From Phytohabitans houttuyneae (lineage in GTDB: Bacteria; Actinomycetota; Actinomycetes; Mycobacteriales; Micromonosporaceae), in NCBI RefSeq assembly GCF_011764425.1, contig NZ_BLPF01000001.1, positions 3,339,001 to 3,403,000 on the forward strand: 64,000 nt of DNA, given 5' to 3'. The position numbers were made by a program, and so were the translations under genes. This document shows positions 1 through 9,280 of this stretch, in pieces. The stretch's first letter is position 1. Each line of letters begins with the position of its first letter. The notes beneath the pieces were generated by a model. That model was not told the DNA's origin. It searched no databases and was given only the letters and a program-made list of their open reading frames with translations.

Positions 1-335
1 ATGCTCACCAGGTCGTGATCACCGCCGCCACGCAGCACACCGCGCGCGCCGGCGGCGATGGCGGCCGCTGCCGTACGGGGATCCTCGGCGCCGAAGAGAA
101 TGATCACCGCCCCGGGCGCCCGGGCCAACGCCCGCCGGGTGAAGCCCACGCTGTCGCGCCTGGTCAGCGCGGTATCCGCGAGGATTATGTCGGCGGGGCG
201 CTCGGCCAGCCGGAGTAAAGCTTCGGTCTCCGACACGGCGGTACGCACGACGCCGCTCATCCCAAGGCGGGCGGCGGCGGATGCGACGGTCTGCGCCGCG
301 AGCGGTGTCCGGACACATACGAGGACGGTACGCAC
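1..335 (-). CDS. Response regulator receiver-like protein, 3' end outside window
   Basis: Only the first 111 codons are inside the window; the rest lies beyond base 1. The GTG start at 335 is preceded by a strong AGGAGG (minus strand, 341-347). The visible part alternates hydrophobic beta strands and helices like a CheY-type receiver, with the candidate phospho-acceptor Asp at residue 54 (IILADTAL) and a late LFGAEDPRTAAAAIAAGARG stretch typical of beta4-alpha4. The acidic pair normally found after beta1 is absent (VRTVLVCVRTPLAA), so phosphorylation may be impaired or atypical. It is divergent from whiD/whiB3. A LuxR/NarL-type output domain would be usual but cannot be seen here. Confidence 0.7.
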   Translation of the reverse strand, partial: MRTVLVCVRTPLAAQTVASAAARLGMSGVVRTAVSETEALLRLAERPADIILADTALTRRDSVGFTRRALARAPGAVIILFGAEDPRTAAAAIAAGARGVLRGGGDHDLVS

Positions 336-505
336 TGTGATCCTCCTCTTCCTCTGAGGAGGAGACCACGGAACCAACTGATCATTACGGGCTTTCGGAC
401 GAAAGAAGTTGAAAGTTCCCGACAGTAGACACGCCGGTTTCCCTACGGGCGTGCGCGGGTAATTCGTGTTCCGCGTGGCCGCAGTGCCTCGTGGGAGGAG
501 TGTCA

Positions 506-907
506 ATGTCCAACGTAGCTAGGTTGCCCGGCCCCATCGCCGACATCTGGGACTGGCAGCGGCTGGGCGCCTGCCGGGGTAGGGACAGCGCGCAGTTCTT
601 CCACCCGGATGGCGAGCGCGGATCTTCGCGCAACCGCCGGGAAGCGAAGGCCAAGTCCTTCTGCCACTCCTGCCCCGTGCGGGCGGAGTGCGCCGCACAC
701 GCACTGTCGGTTCGCGAGCCGTACGGCGTGTGGGGCGGATTCAGCGAGTCCGAACGGCTGCGGCTGCTCGCCGTGGGCTGGGAGGACCTCGCCGACCGCC
801 ATCACAACTGGGTCGACGTGACGCGCCTGGAGGCCCGGCTGGGCCGGCCGCACAAGTCGGTACCGGCGGCTATCCCACCTCAACGTTTACCGAGTGCCAC
901 CCGGTAG
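506..907 (+). CDS. whiB3: WhiB-family iron-sulfur regulator, WhiD/WhiB3 type
   Basis: The 133-residue protein is a [4Fe-4S] redox-sensing transcription factor; WhiD (Streptomyces) and WhiB3 (mycobacteria) act in sporulation or redox homeostasis by binding the principal sigma factor. The four cluster cysteines are C23, C53, C56 and C62, followed by the GVWGG turn. The opening LPGPIADIWDWQ and the FFHPDGERG stretch match WhiD/WhiB3 rather than WhiB1 or WblA. ATG 506 is chosen over GTG 491 because GGAGGAG at 493-500 sits just before it. The neighbouring groEL1 on the opposite strand reproduces the mycobacterial whiB3-groEL1 order. The 3' end overlaps the convergent oxidoreductase gene by 38 bases. 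Confidence 0.93.
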   Translation: MSNVARLPGPIADIWDWQRLGACRGRDSAQFFHPDGERGSSRNRREAKAKSFCHSCPVRAECAAHALSVREPYGVWGGFSESERLRLLAVGWEDLADRHHNWVDVTRLEARLGRPHKSVPAAIPPQRLPSATR

Positions 908-2372
908 CACCGTCCGGCGCGGGCGGCCTCTCCTCCTCCGGCTGCACCTCGCCGGTCGAGTCGGTGGCGCGTACCTGTAGCCGGTGCTTGCCCGGCGTCG
1001 CGTCCCACCGCCACGACCATTGCACCCACGTGTCGACCGAAACCGAGCGGGCCAATGTGGCTTCCTGCCACGGCCCGCCGTCGACGCGTACCTCGACCTT
1101 CTTGATGCCGCGGTGCTGCGCCCACGCGACACCCGCCACGGTCACCGGGCCGGCGGTGAGGTTGTTGCGTGAGCGCGGCGTGTCGATGCGGGACTGGGTC
1201 TTGATCGGCGCCTGGGCCGACCAGCCGCGCGGCACCCAGTACGCGTCGAAGTCGTCGAAGCTCGTCACCTCCAGCTCCGTGATCCATTTGCACGCGGACA
1301 CGTAGCCGTACAGCCCCGGCACGACCATCCGCGCCGGGAAGCCGTGCTGGATCGGGAGCGGCTCACCGTTCATGCCGACGGCCAGCAGCGCGTCGCGTCC
1401 GTCACGGAGCACCTCCGTCGGCGTACCGCAGGTCCACCCGTCCGCCGAGCGCCCCACCACCTGGTCGGCGCCGTCGAGCGGGCCGGCCTCGTCGAGCAGC
1501 TCCTTCAGCGGCACGCCGAGCCACAGCGCGTTGCCGATCAGGTCGCCGCCCACCTCGTTGGAGACGCAGGCCAGCGTCACGTACCGCTCGACCATCGGCC
1601 GGGCCAGCAGCTGGTCGAACGTGAGCGTGATCGGGTTGCGCACCCGGCCGTGGATCCGCAGCGTCCAGGTCTCCGGATCGACCTGCGGCAGCACGAGCGC
1701 GGTGTCGATGCGGTAGAAGGAGCGGTTCGACGTGACGTACGGCGCGAGCTGCGCGAGGTTGAGGTCCGCTCCGGCGGGTACCGCCGGTGCGGCGCCGGAG
1801 GCCACCGGCAGGCTCACTGCCCTGCGCGCCTCGGCGACGGTGCGCCGCGTGGCCAGCCAGCGACCGCCGAGGCCGCTCACCGCGGCCGCGCCGGCCACCA
1901 CGGCCACGCCGGTGAGAAAACGCCGGCGATCGACGGGATCGGCGGTCTCGGCGGGACCGGAGATCAGGCGCCACAGGACCACGCCGGCGACCGTGGCGCC
2001 GACAAGGGACGGCACCACCGCCTCCACGCCGGCGTTCGGCCTGGTCAAGGCGGCGGCGACGCCGATCACGCCGAAGAGCGCGATGCCGGCCACGCCGTAC
2101 CAGACGTTGCGGAGCGCGAGCCAGCCGATCAGCGCGGCAAACGCGGCGAGCAGCACCACGGTGCCGGTCAGGAGTGCGGTCTTGTCGTGGGTGCCGAACG
2201 TATCGATCGCAAACTGCTTGAGCGGTTCAGGCACGTGGTCGACGACGAACCCGCCTACCGCCACAAGTGGAGCGGAGCGGGCGCCCGTGAACACCGCCAC
2301 GAACTCCGCGAGCCCGAGGGCCACCGCGGCCGCGGCTATCCCCGCCAGCGCACCGCGCAAGCCTTTTCGCAT
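870..2372 (-). CDS. Membrane-anchored molybdopterin-dependent (sulfite oxidase-like) oxidoreductase
   Basis: A 500-residue protein. Residues 1-140 hold about four hydrophobic segments (roughly 9-30, 66-85, 88-108, 118-136). A Tat-like DRRRFLTG followed by a hydrophobic run lies at 148-170, suggesting an extracytoplasmic catalytic part. Residues about 205-500 are the sulfite oxidase/YedY-type domain: C269 in TLACVSNE is the expected molybdenum ligand, and a C-terminal dimerisation-like domain carries GIKKVEVRVDGGPW. The start is ATG 2372; upstream codons are out of character. The gene sits between the groEL terminator and whiB3. The substrate is unknown; members of the family reduce methionine sulfoxide or oxidise sulfite. 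Confidence 0.88.
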   Translation of the reverse strand: MRKGLRGALAGIAAAAVALGLAEFVAVFTGARSAPLVAVGGFVVDHVPEPLKQFAIDTFGTHDKTALLTGTVVLLAAFAALIGWLALRNVWYGVAGIALFGVIGVAAALTRPNAGVEAVVPSLVGATVAGVVLWRLISGPAETADPVDRRRFLTGVAVVAGAAAVSGLGGRWLATRRTVAEARRAVSLPVASGAAPAVPAGADLNLAQLAPYVTSNRSFYRIDTALVLPQVDPETWTLRIHGRVRNPITLTFDQLLARPMVERYVTLACVSNEVGGDLIGNALWLGVPLKELLDEAGPLDGADQVVGRSADGWTCGTPTEVLRDGRDALLAVGMNGEPLPIQHGFPARMVVPGLYGYVSACKWITELEVTSFDDFDAYWVPRGWSAQAPIKTQSRIDTPRSRNNLTAGPVTVAGVAWAQHRGIKKVEVRVDGGPWQEATLARSVSVDTWVQWSWRWDATPGKHRLQVRATDSTGEVQPEEERPPAPDGATGWHSVNVEVG

Positions 2373-2436
2373 GGCCCAAGTCTGCCGCGCCGCACGGCGC
2401 GATGTGGAGCCTCGTAAGGCGCCTGTAACCAATGAT

Positions 2437-2460
2437 GGGGCGCTCCCGAAGGAGCGCCCC
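2437..2460 (-). terminator. Terminator downstream of groEL
   Basis: A perfect 10-bp stem (GGGGCGCTCC / GGAGCGCCCC) with a 4-base loop lies 21 bases past the groEL stop and before the start of the oxidoreductase gene. There is only a weak T-rich tail, as is common in actinobacteria. Confidence 0.75.
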
Positions 2461-2481
2461 CAGCAAAAGGAGAGGTGAAAC

Positions 2482-4252
<1,771 letters not shown>

Positions 4253-4274
4253 GTAGCGCGGGAAAATCTGCCAG

Positions 4275-4589
4275 TCACTTCTCGATGACGGCGAGGACGT
4301 CGCGGGCGGAGAGCACCAGGTACTCCTCGCCGGCGTACTTGACCTCGGTGCCACCGTACTTCGAGTAGATGACCGTGTCGCCGACCTTGACGTCAACCGG
4401 GATCCGGTTGCCCTTGTCGTCGACGCGGCCGGGGCCGACAGCGAGGACGGTGCCCTCCTGCGGCTTCTCCTTGGCGGTGTCGGGGATCACGATGCCCGAC
4501 GCCGTGGTCGTCTCAGCCTCATTCGCCTGGACCAGAATCCGGTCCTCGAGCGGCTTGATCGCAACCTTGGTCGCGGTAGTCACGGGCAT
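4275..4589 (-). CDS. groES: 10 kDa co-chaperonin GroES
   Basis: A 104-residue Cpn10 lid protein that caps the GroEL ring. The sequence contains [18 protein letters not shown], the mobile loop [20 protein letters not shown], and the closing [29 protein letters not shown] 4589 is selected because GGAGGG lies directly upstream and the protein then starts like other actinobacterial GroES (MPVTTATKV). It is first in the heat-shock operon with groEL1, behind two CIRCE operators. Confidence 0.97.
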   Translation of the reverse strand: MPVTTATKVAIKPLEDRILVQANEAETTTASGIVIPDTAKEKPQEGTVLAVGPGRVDDKGNRIPVDVKVGDTVIYSKYGGTEVKYAGEEYLVLSARDVLAVIEK

Positions 4590-4701
4590 ACCCTCCTGGG
4601 GTACTTGTCTGGTAGCCGACCGGATCACTCCGGACGGCGGTCATGCTCTGCCTCATGCCACCGGGCGGTGCCGTCGTCGCGGGTGCCGGCGTGCCCGAGA
4701 G

Positions 4702-4728
4702 CTAGCACCCTCAGTTTGAGAGTGCTAA
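4702..4728 (-). promoter_or_regulatory. CIRCE operator 1 (HrcA site) upstream of groES
   Basis: On the minus strand TTAGCACTC-N9-GGGTGCTAG, 8 of 9 arm positions matching the CIRCE consensus (TTAGCACTC-N9-GAGTGCTAA). It lies about 113 bases before the groES start and just downstream of the predicted -10 box, where HrcA would block transcription initiation. Confidence 0.9.
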
Positions 4729-4733
4729 CTCGC

Positions 4734-4763
4734 AGGTTATGCCGGTGGCTAGCACTCCGTCAA
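4734..4763 (-). promoter_or_regulatory. groES promoter
   Basis: On the minus strand a -35 TTGACG (4758-4763) and -10 TAACCT (4734-4739) are separated by 18 bases. The -35 hexamer lies in the spacer of the second CIRCE and the likely start point falls at the first, so both operators clamp the promoter. Confidence 0.65.
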
Positions 4764-4775
4764 GGAGAGTGCCAG
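4749..4775 (-). promoter_or_regulatory. CIRCE operator 2 (HrcA site)
   Basis: On the plus strand CTAGCACTC-N9-GAGTGCCAG, a near-consensus CIRCE element 20 bases upstream of the first copy. Its N9 spacer contains the -35 box. Confidence 0.87.
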
Positions 4776-4865
4776 CGTGCCCCGAACCGATGGCGTGGCG
4801 GCCCGGTTTGCGGCATGGTCGGTAGGAGTACCCCGCAGCAGCCCGATCCGCGCGGAGGCGATGAC

Positions 4866-5054
4866 ATGCAGGCCACAGTCGGTGACCACTTGCACGTGCA
4901 CAGCAACTCGGTCGGCACCAGCGACCGGATCGCCGAGATCGTCGAGGTCCGCGGGGTGGACGGCCAGCCGCCCTACCTCGTCCGTTTCCCCGACGGCCAC
5001 GAAAGCCTGATCTTCCCTGGCCCGGACTGCGTGGTCGAGCCCACCGACCACTGA
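4866..5054 (+). CDS. DUF1918 small protein
   Basis: A 62-residue protein that reads as a single SH3-like beta barrel of the DUF1918 family (VGDHLHVHS, IVEVRGVDGQPPYLVRFPDGHESLIFPGPDCVVEP). The function is unknown. ATG 4866 is chosen because GGAGG at 4855-4859 precedes it; longer readings of the frame lack support. It is divergent from groES and lies just before the methyltransferase, with 27 bases between. Confidence 0.8.
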   Translation: MQATVGDHLHVHSNSVGTSDRIAEIVEVRGVDGQPPYLVRFPDGHESLIFPGPDCVVEPTDH

Positions 5055-5081
5055 CATCCGGGCGGAGCCGACAATCAGGCG

Positions 5082-6245
5082 GTGAATCCCGAGCAGCTCG
5101 CCGCGCTGCGTACCCCGGAAGGGGTGAAAGCCCTCGCGATGGCGGCCGAGCTGGCCAGCGGTGATCCGCTGTCCTCGGCCGCCGCACTCCGCTCCTCGGG
5201 CCTGCCCGCGGACCTCGCCGCCGCCGCACTCACCCAGGCCGACCTTCGGCGGCGGGCGGCCGGCAAGTTCGGTGCGGACGCCGACCGGATGTTCTTCACG
5301 CGCGCCGGGCTGGAGCAGGCGACGCGGTCCGCGGTGGCCGAGCGCCGCGCCGCGCGGTTACGCGCCGCGGGCGTGCGCACGCTCGCCGATCTCGGCTGCG
5401 GCATCGGGGCCGACGCGATAGCCGCCGCCCGTTCCGGCATCACGGTGTACGCGCTGGAGGCCGACCCGGGCACCGCGGCGGTGGCCGCCGCGAACGCCGA
5501 GGTGCTGGGGCTGGGCCGGATCACGGTGCGGCACGGTGACGCCACGGCGGCCGATCTATCCGATGTGGACGCGGTCTTCTGCGACCCGGCGCGGCGGCGG
5601 GGCGGGCGGCGGGTCTTCGACCCGGGTGCCTACTCCCCGCCGTGGGACTTCGTCGCCGCCCTCCCCGCGCGGGTGCCACGCACCGTGCTCAAGCTGGCCC
5701 CCGGCATCGACCACGGGCTCGTGCCACCCGGCGCGGAGGCGGAGTGGGTGAGCGTGCGGGGTGAGGTCGTGGAGGCGGCCTTCTGGTGCGGGCCGCTCGC
5801 GGAGGTGCCGCGCCGGGCCACGCTGGTCGGGTCGGCCGAGCTCACCGGCACCGGTGACGCCAAGGCGCCGGTGGGCACGCCGGCGGAGTACCTGTACGAC
5901 CCGGACGGAGCGGTGGTCCGCGCGCATCTGGTCGCCGAGTTCGCCGCGACCGTCGGCGGTCACCTCGCCGACCCGGAGATCGCGTACGTGTACGCCGCCA
6001 CGCCGGCGCCCACGCCCTACGCCCGCTGCATCAAGATCGAAGAGGTGCTGCCGTTTTCGCTGAAACGGTTGAGGGCGCGCCTCCGCGAACGAGGCGTCGG
6101 CCGCCTGGAGATCCTCAAGCGCGGCTCCGCCCTGGAGCCGGAAAAGCTCCGCCGCGACCTCCGCCTGACCGGCCCGGCCGGCGCGACGCTCGTCCTCACC
6201 CGCGTCGCCGGCGCCCCGACCGCCCTGATCGGCCAGCCGGTATAG
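5082..6245 (+). CDS. Class I SAM-dependent methyltransferase with THUMP-like C-terminal domain
   Basis: A 387-residue protein starting at GTG 5082. An N-terminal helical part (1-95) precedes a Rossmann methyltransferase fold: motif I DLGCGIGADA near 105-114, acidic YALEADPG after beta2, and VFCDPARR near motif IV. The last 75 residues (YARCIKIEEVLPFSLKRLRARLRERGVGRLEILKRG) match the THUMP-like domain seen in actinobacterial proteins of this type, suggesting an RNA substrate. The exact substrate is unknown. It is followed by the ybaK-type gene with 11 bases between, so the two are likely cotranscribed. Confidence 0.85.
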   Translation: MNPEQLAALRTPEGVKALAMAAELASGDPLSSAAALRSSGLPADLAAAALTQADLRRRAAGKFGADADRMFFTRAGLEQATRSAVAERRAARLRAAGVRTLADLGCGIGADAIAAARSGITVYALEADPGTAAVAAANAEVLGLGRITVRHGDATAADLSDVDAVFCDPARRRGGRRVFDPGAYSPPWDFVAALPARVPRTVLKLAPGIDHGLVPPGAEAEWVSVRGEVVEAAFWCGPLAEVPRRATLVGSAELTGTGDAKAPVGTPAEYLYDPDGAVVRAHLVAEFAATVGGHLADPEIAYVYAATPAPTPYARCIKIEEVLPFSLKRLRARLRERGVGRLEILKRGSALEPEKLRRDLRLTGPAGATLVLTRVAGAPTALIGQPV

Positions 6246-6256
6246 CCTCGGTCCCC

Positions 6257-6733
6257 GTGGCAGGTCAGGGCACTCCGGCGACGGCGCTCCTCGCGAAGCA
6301 GAAGGTCGCGCACACGACGCACCCATACTCGGTGTCGCCCGACTCGCCCAACTACGGCGCCGAGGTGGCCGCCGCGCTGGGTGTGCCGGCCGAGCGGGTC
6401 TTCAAGACCCTGGTCACCGAGGTCGACGGGGCGCTGACCGTGGCGGTCGTGCCGGTCACCGGCGACCTCGACCTCAAGGCGCTCGCCGCGGCGGCCGGGG
6501 GCAAGCGGGCGGTGCTCGCCGACCGGACGCTGGCCGAGCGGACCACGGGGTACGTGCGGGGCGGGATCAGCCCGCTCGGACAGCGCAAGCGCCTGCCGAC
6601 GGTGGTGGACGCGACCGCCGCCGACCACGGGACGATCTACGTTTCCGCAGGTCGCCGGGGCCTGCAGGTGGAGCTTTCGCCGCACGACCTCGTGCGACTG
6701 ACGGGCGCCACGCTCGCCGCCATCCGCAGCTGA
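6257..6733 (+). CDS. ybaK: Cys-tRNA(Pro)/Cys-tRNA(Cys) deacylase, YbaK type
   Basis: A 158-residue trans-editing enzyme that removes mischarged aminoacyl groups from tRNA. Seen: TPATALLAKQKVAHTTHPYSV, RVFKTLVTEVDG with the conserved Lys, VVPVTGDLDLKALA, GYVRGGISPLGQRKRLPTVVD and GRRGLQVELSPHDLVRLT, all diagnostic of the YbaK/EbsC family. The start is GTG 6257, right after the methyltransferase stop. Confidence 0.92.
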   Translation: MAGQGTPATALLAKQKVAHTTHPYSVSPDSPNYGAEVAAALGVPAERVFKTLVTEVDGALTVAVVPVTGDLDLKALAAAAGGKRAVLADRTLAERTTGYVRGGISPLGQRKRLPTVVDATAADHGTIYVSAGRRGLQVELSPHDLVRLTGATLAAIRS

Positions 6734-6831
6734 TCGATTTCGCCCCTTTTGCCCCGGTACTGGAGTTAAGGTGGCTGATGATCGAGTCGGACATGATCCG
6801 CGAACGGGCACATGTCGATCGCGTTGCTGAA

Positions 6832-6850
6832 TTGTTATCGCCGCCAACAA
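6832..6850. promoter_or_regulatory. Candidate operator upstream of the sugar ABC operon
   Basis: The inverted repeat TTGTT-N9-AACAA lies 145 bases before the binding-protein gene. AT-rich half-sites of this kind are plausible for the ROK repressor encoded at the end of the operon. The rest of the 261-base gap after ybaK has no gene. Confidence 0.3.
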
Positions 6851-6994
6851 ACTCATGGCGTCGGCGGTCTTGTGCGATTGCTCTGTGCCGCAATACGTTG
6901 CCGGGCACAACAAAAGTACGTGCCCACGACGCTCACCGCGCCTCGACGCGCGAAAAACCCACCACACCCACACTTCGATGAAAGGGCCCGTGCA

Positions 6995-8101
6995 ATGCGC
7001 AAAGGGATCCTCTCCATCGCTGCCGCCAGCCTGTTGGCAGTAGGGTCGCTCGCCGCGTGTGGCGACGACTCCGGCAGTGACTCCGGCACCGGTAACAACG
7101 GTGGCGGCAAGACACCCAAGATCGGCGTGATCCTTCCGGACAGCAAGTCCTCCGTCCGCTGGGAGACTGCCGACCGCAAGTACCTCGAAGAGGCCTTCAA
7201 GGCCGCCGGGGTGCAGTACGACATCCAGAACGCCCAGGGCGACAAGAACACGTTCCAGACCCTGGCCGACCAGATGATCACCAACGGCGCGACGGTCCTC
7301 ATGATCGTCAACCTCGACTCCGGCACCGGCAAGGCCGTGCTCGACAAGGCCAAGTCGCAGGGTGTCGCCACCATCGACTACGACCGGCTGACGCTCGGCG
7401 GCTCCGCCGAGTACTACGTCAGCTTCGACAACGTGGCCGTCGGCAAGCTGCAGGGCGAGGGCCTGGTCAAGTGCCTGACCGCCGCCAACGCGCAGAAGCC
7501 GGTCGTCGCCGAGCTCAACGGTTCGCAGACCGACAACAACGCGACCCTCTTCAAGGAGGGTTACGACTCGGTCCTCAAGCCGAAGTACGACGCCGGCGAG
7601 TACGTCCAGGGTCCGGACCAGTGGGTTCCGGACTGGGACAACGCCCAGGCGGGCACGATCTTCGAGCAGATGGTCACCCAGACCGGCGGCAAGATCAACG
7701 GCGTGCTGGCCGCCAACGACGGCCTCGGCAACGCGGTCATCTCCGTGCTCAAGAAGAACAAGCTCAACGGCAAGGTGCCGGTGACCGGCCAGGACGCCAC
7801 GGTCCAGGGCCTGCAGAACATCCTCGCGGGCGACCAGTGCATGACCGTCTACAAGGCGATCAAGCAGGAGGCCGACGCGGCCGCTGAGCTGGCCATCGGC
7901 CTGGCCAAGGGCGAGAAGAAGACCACCTCGCAGACGGTCAAGGACCCCGAGGGCGGCCGCGACGTGCCGTCGGTGCTGCTGACTCCGGTCGCCATCACCA
8001 AGGAGAACGTGAAGGACGTCGTCGCCGACGGCTTCGTCACCAAGGAAGAGCTGTGCACGGGCGCCTACGCGGCGGCGTGCACGCAGGCCGGCATCAGCTG
8101 A
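6995..8101 (+). CDS. Sugar ABC transporter substrate-binding lipoprotein (xylose type)
   Basis: A 368-residue periplasmic-binding-protein-like lipoprotein. The signal peptide ends in the lipobox LAAC with lipidated C22. The mature part has the type I sugar-binding fold: KIGVILPDSKSSVRWETADRKYLEEAF, VATIDYDRLTLGGSAEYYVSFDNVAVGKLQGE, VLAANDGLGNAVISVLKK and VTGQDATVQGLQNILAGDQCMTVYK. These match XylF-like proteins best, so D-xylose is the favoured but unproven ligand. ATG 6995 is chosen because AAGGG lies 8 bases upstream and the signal peptide follows directly. The ATPase, permease and ROK regulator follow on the same strand. Confidence 0.9.
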   Translation: MRKGILSIAAASLLAVGSLAACGDDSGSDSGTGNNGGGKTPKIGVILPDSKSSVRWETADRKYLEEAFKAAGVQYDIQNAQGDKNTFQTLADQMITNGATVLMIVNLDSGTGKAVLDKAKSQGVATIDYDRLTLGGSAEYYVSFDNVAVGKLQGEGLVKCLTAANAQKPVVAELNGSQTDNNATLFKEGYDSVLKPKYDAGEYVQGPDQWVPDWDNAQAGTIFEQMVTQTGGKINGVLAANDGLGNAVISVLKKNKLNGKVPVTGQDATVQGLQNILAGDQCMTVYKAIKQEADAAAELAIGLAKGEKKTTSQTVKDPEGGRDVPSVLLTPVAITKENVKDVVADGFVTKEELCTGAYAAACTQAGIS

Positions 8102-8118
8102 TCTGAGATACGGTCGAT

Positions 8119-8167
8119 CTAGGGCATATCGGCGCCGAACGATGGTTCGTGCGCTGGTATGCCCTAG
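8119..8167 (+). terminator. Hairpin after the binding-protein gene
   Basis: The arms CTAGGGCATA (8119-8128) and TATGCCCTAG (8158-8167) match over 10 bp, and CGAAC/GTTCG inside extends the structure. It lies 17 bases past the stop. Partial terminators or 3' stabilisers here commonly keep binding-protein mRNA more abundant than ATPase and permease mRNA. Confidence 0.6.
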
Positions 8168-8256
8168 GGCCTGTATCCAATCCTTGCCGGGCTGCGCCAG
8201 GCCCAGACACCGCCACGCGGCGTCGGGCGCGAGGCCGCAGATACAGGCCCTGTATC
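8167..8256 (+). repeat. Inverted repeat and palindrome in the sugar operon leader
   Basis: GGGCCTGTATC (8167-8177) is repeated inverted and perfectly as GATACAGGCCC (8240-8250). The second arm is also half of a palindrome GATACAGG-C-CCTGTATC (8240-8256). Two mutually exclusive pairings are therefore possible between the first and second cistron. Apart from the short ORF that follows, this 375-base gap shows no other gene. Confidence 0.5.
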
Positions 8257-8276
8257 AACGCTAAGGAGATGGCACC

Positions 8277-8480
8277 GTGAGCGAGCGGGTTGGCGCGGCG
8301 GCGTCTGGACTGAACCTTCTTCAACCTGAACCGCATGGTCCGCAACGCAACGACGGCGGCCACGCCGAGGTTGAAAGAGGTTCACTGGGCCGCCCCGCCG
8401 ACGAGATCGGGGTTTCGGGGCGGCGAGAGACGACGTCGCCTTTAGCGCCGCATGAGCGAGCGAACCTGGAGGCACAATGA
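8277..8480 (+). CDS. Possible short leader ORF before the ABC ATPase
   Basis: A 67-codon frame starts at GTG 8277 behind AAGGAG and ends in a TGA that overlaps the ATPase start (ATGA, 8477-8480). This arrangement suggests translational coupling. Against it: its composition is less biased than neighbouring genes, no family is recognised, and the ATPase has its own GGAGG. It may be non-coding. Confidence 0.25.
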   Translation: MSERVGAAASGLNLLQPEPHGPQRNDGGHAEVERGSLGRPADEIGVSGRRETTSPLAPHERANLEAQ

Positions 8481-9280
8481 CACCGCTGCTGGAAGCGCGC
8501 GGGATCGTGAAGCGGTTCGGCCCCGTACAGGTCCTGCAAGACGTGGATTTCTCAGTACCGCCCGGCGAGGTCACCGCGCTCGTCGGTGACAACGGCGCCG
8601 GCAAGTCGACGCTGGTCAAGTGCATCAGCGGCATCTACACGAGCGACGAAGGCGAGTACCTCTTCGAGGGCAACCCGGTCAACATCCACGGCCCGCGGGA
8701 CGCCGCCGCGCTCGGCATCGAGGTGGTTTACCAGGACCTGGCGCTCTGCGACAACCTCGACATCGTCCAAAACATGTTCCTCGGCCGGGAGAAGCGCTCC
8801 GGCCTGGTGCTGGACGAGCCGACGATGGAGCAGATGGCCGCCGAGACCCTCGCCGGTCTGTCCGTGCGCACCGTGAAGTCGCTCCGCCAGCACGTCGCCA
8901 GCCTCTCCGGTGGCCAGCGGCAGACGGTGGCGATCGCCAAGGCCGTGCTCTGGAACAGCAAGCTGGTCATCCTGGACGAGCCGACCGCCGCGCTCGGCGT
9001 GGCGCAGACCGCCCAGGTGCTCGAGCTGGTCCGCCGGCTGGCCGACAACGGCCTCGCCGTGGTCCTCATCTCTCACAACATGAACGACGTCTTCGCGGTC
9101 TCGGACAACATCGCGGCCCTCTTCCTGGGCCGGATGGTCGCGCAGGTCCGCACGACCGACGTGACCCACGCACAGGTGGTCGAGCTGATCACCGCTGGAC
9201 GCAGTGGCAACCTCGGCCTGCCCCCGGCGGAAAACGGCGCCGAGCTCGTCGAACCGACCATTCCGGGAGCGCAGCAATGA
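8477..9280 (+). CDS. Sugar ABC transporter ATP-binding protein
   Basis: A 267-residue protein with a single ATPase domain, shorter than the tandem-domain XylG/RbsA type, so it probably works as a homodimer. Walker A GDNGAGKST is near residue 38, signature LSGGQRQTVAIAKA near 139, Walker B LVILDEPTAAL near 163, and the switch His in VVLISHNM. The start ATG 8477 has GGAGG 4-5 bases upstream. The stop overlaps the permease start (ATGA). Confidence 0.92.
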   Translation: MTPLLEARGIVKRFGPVQVLQDVDFSVPPGEVTALVGDNGAGKSTLVKCISGIYTSDEGEYLFEGNPVNIHGPRDAAALGIEVVYQDLALCDNLDIVQNMFLGREKRSGLVLDEPTMEQMAAETLAGLSVRTVKSLRQHVASLSGGQRQTVAIAKAVLWNSKLVILDEPTAALGVAQTAQVLELVRRLADNGLAVVLISHNMNDVFAVSDNIAALFLGRMVAQVRTTDVTHAQVVELITAGRSGNLGLPPAENGAELVEPTIPGAQQ

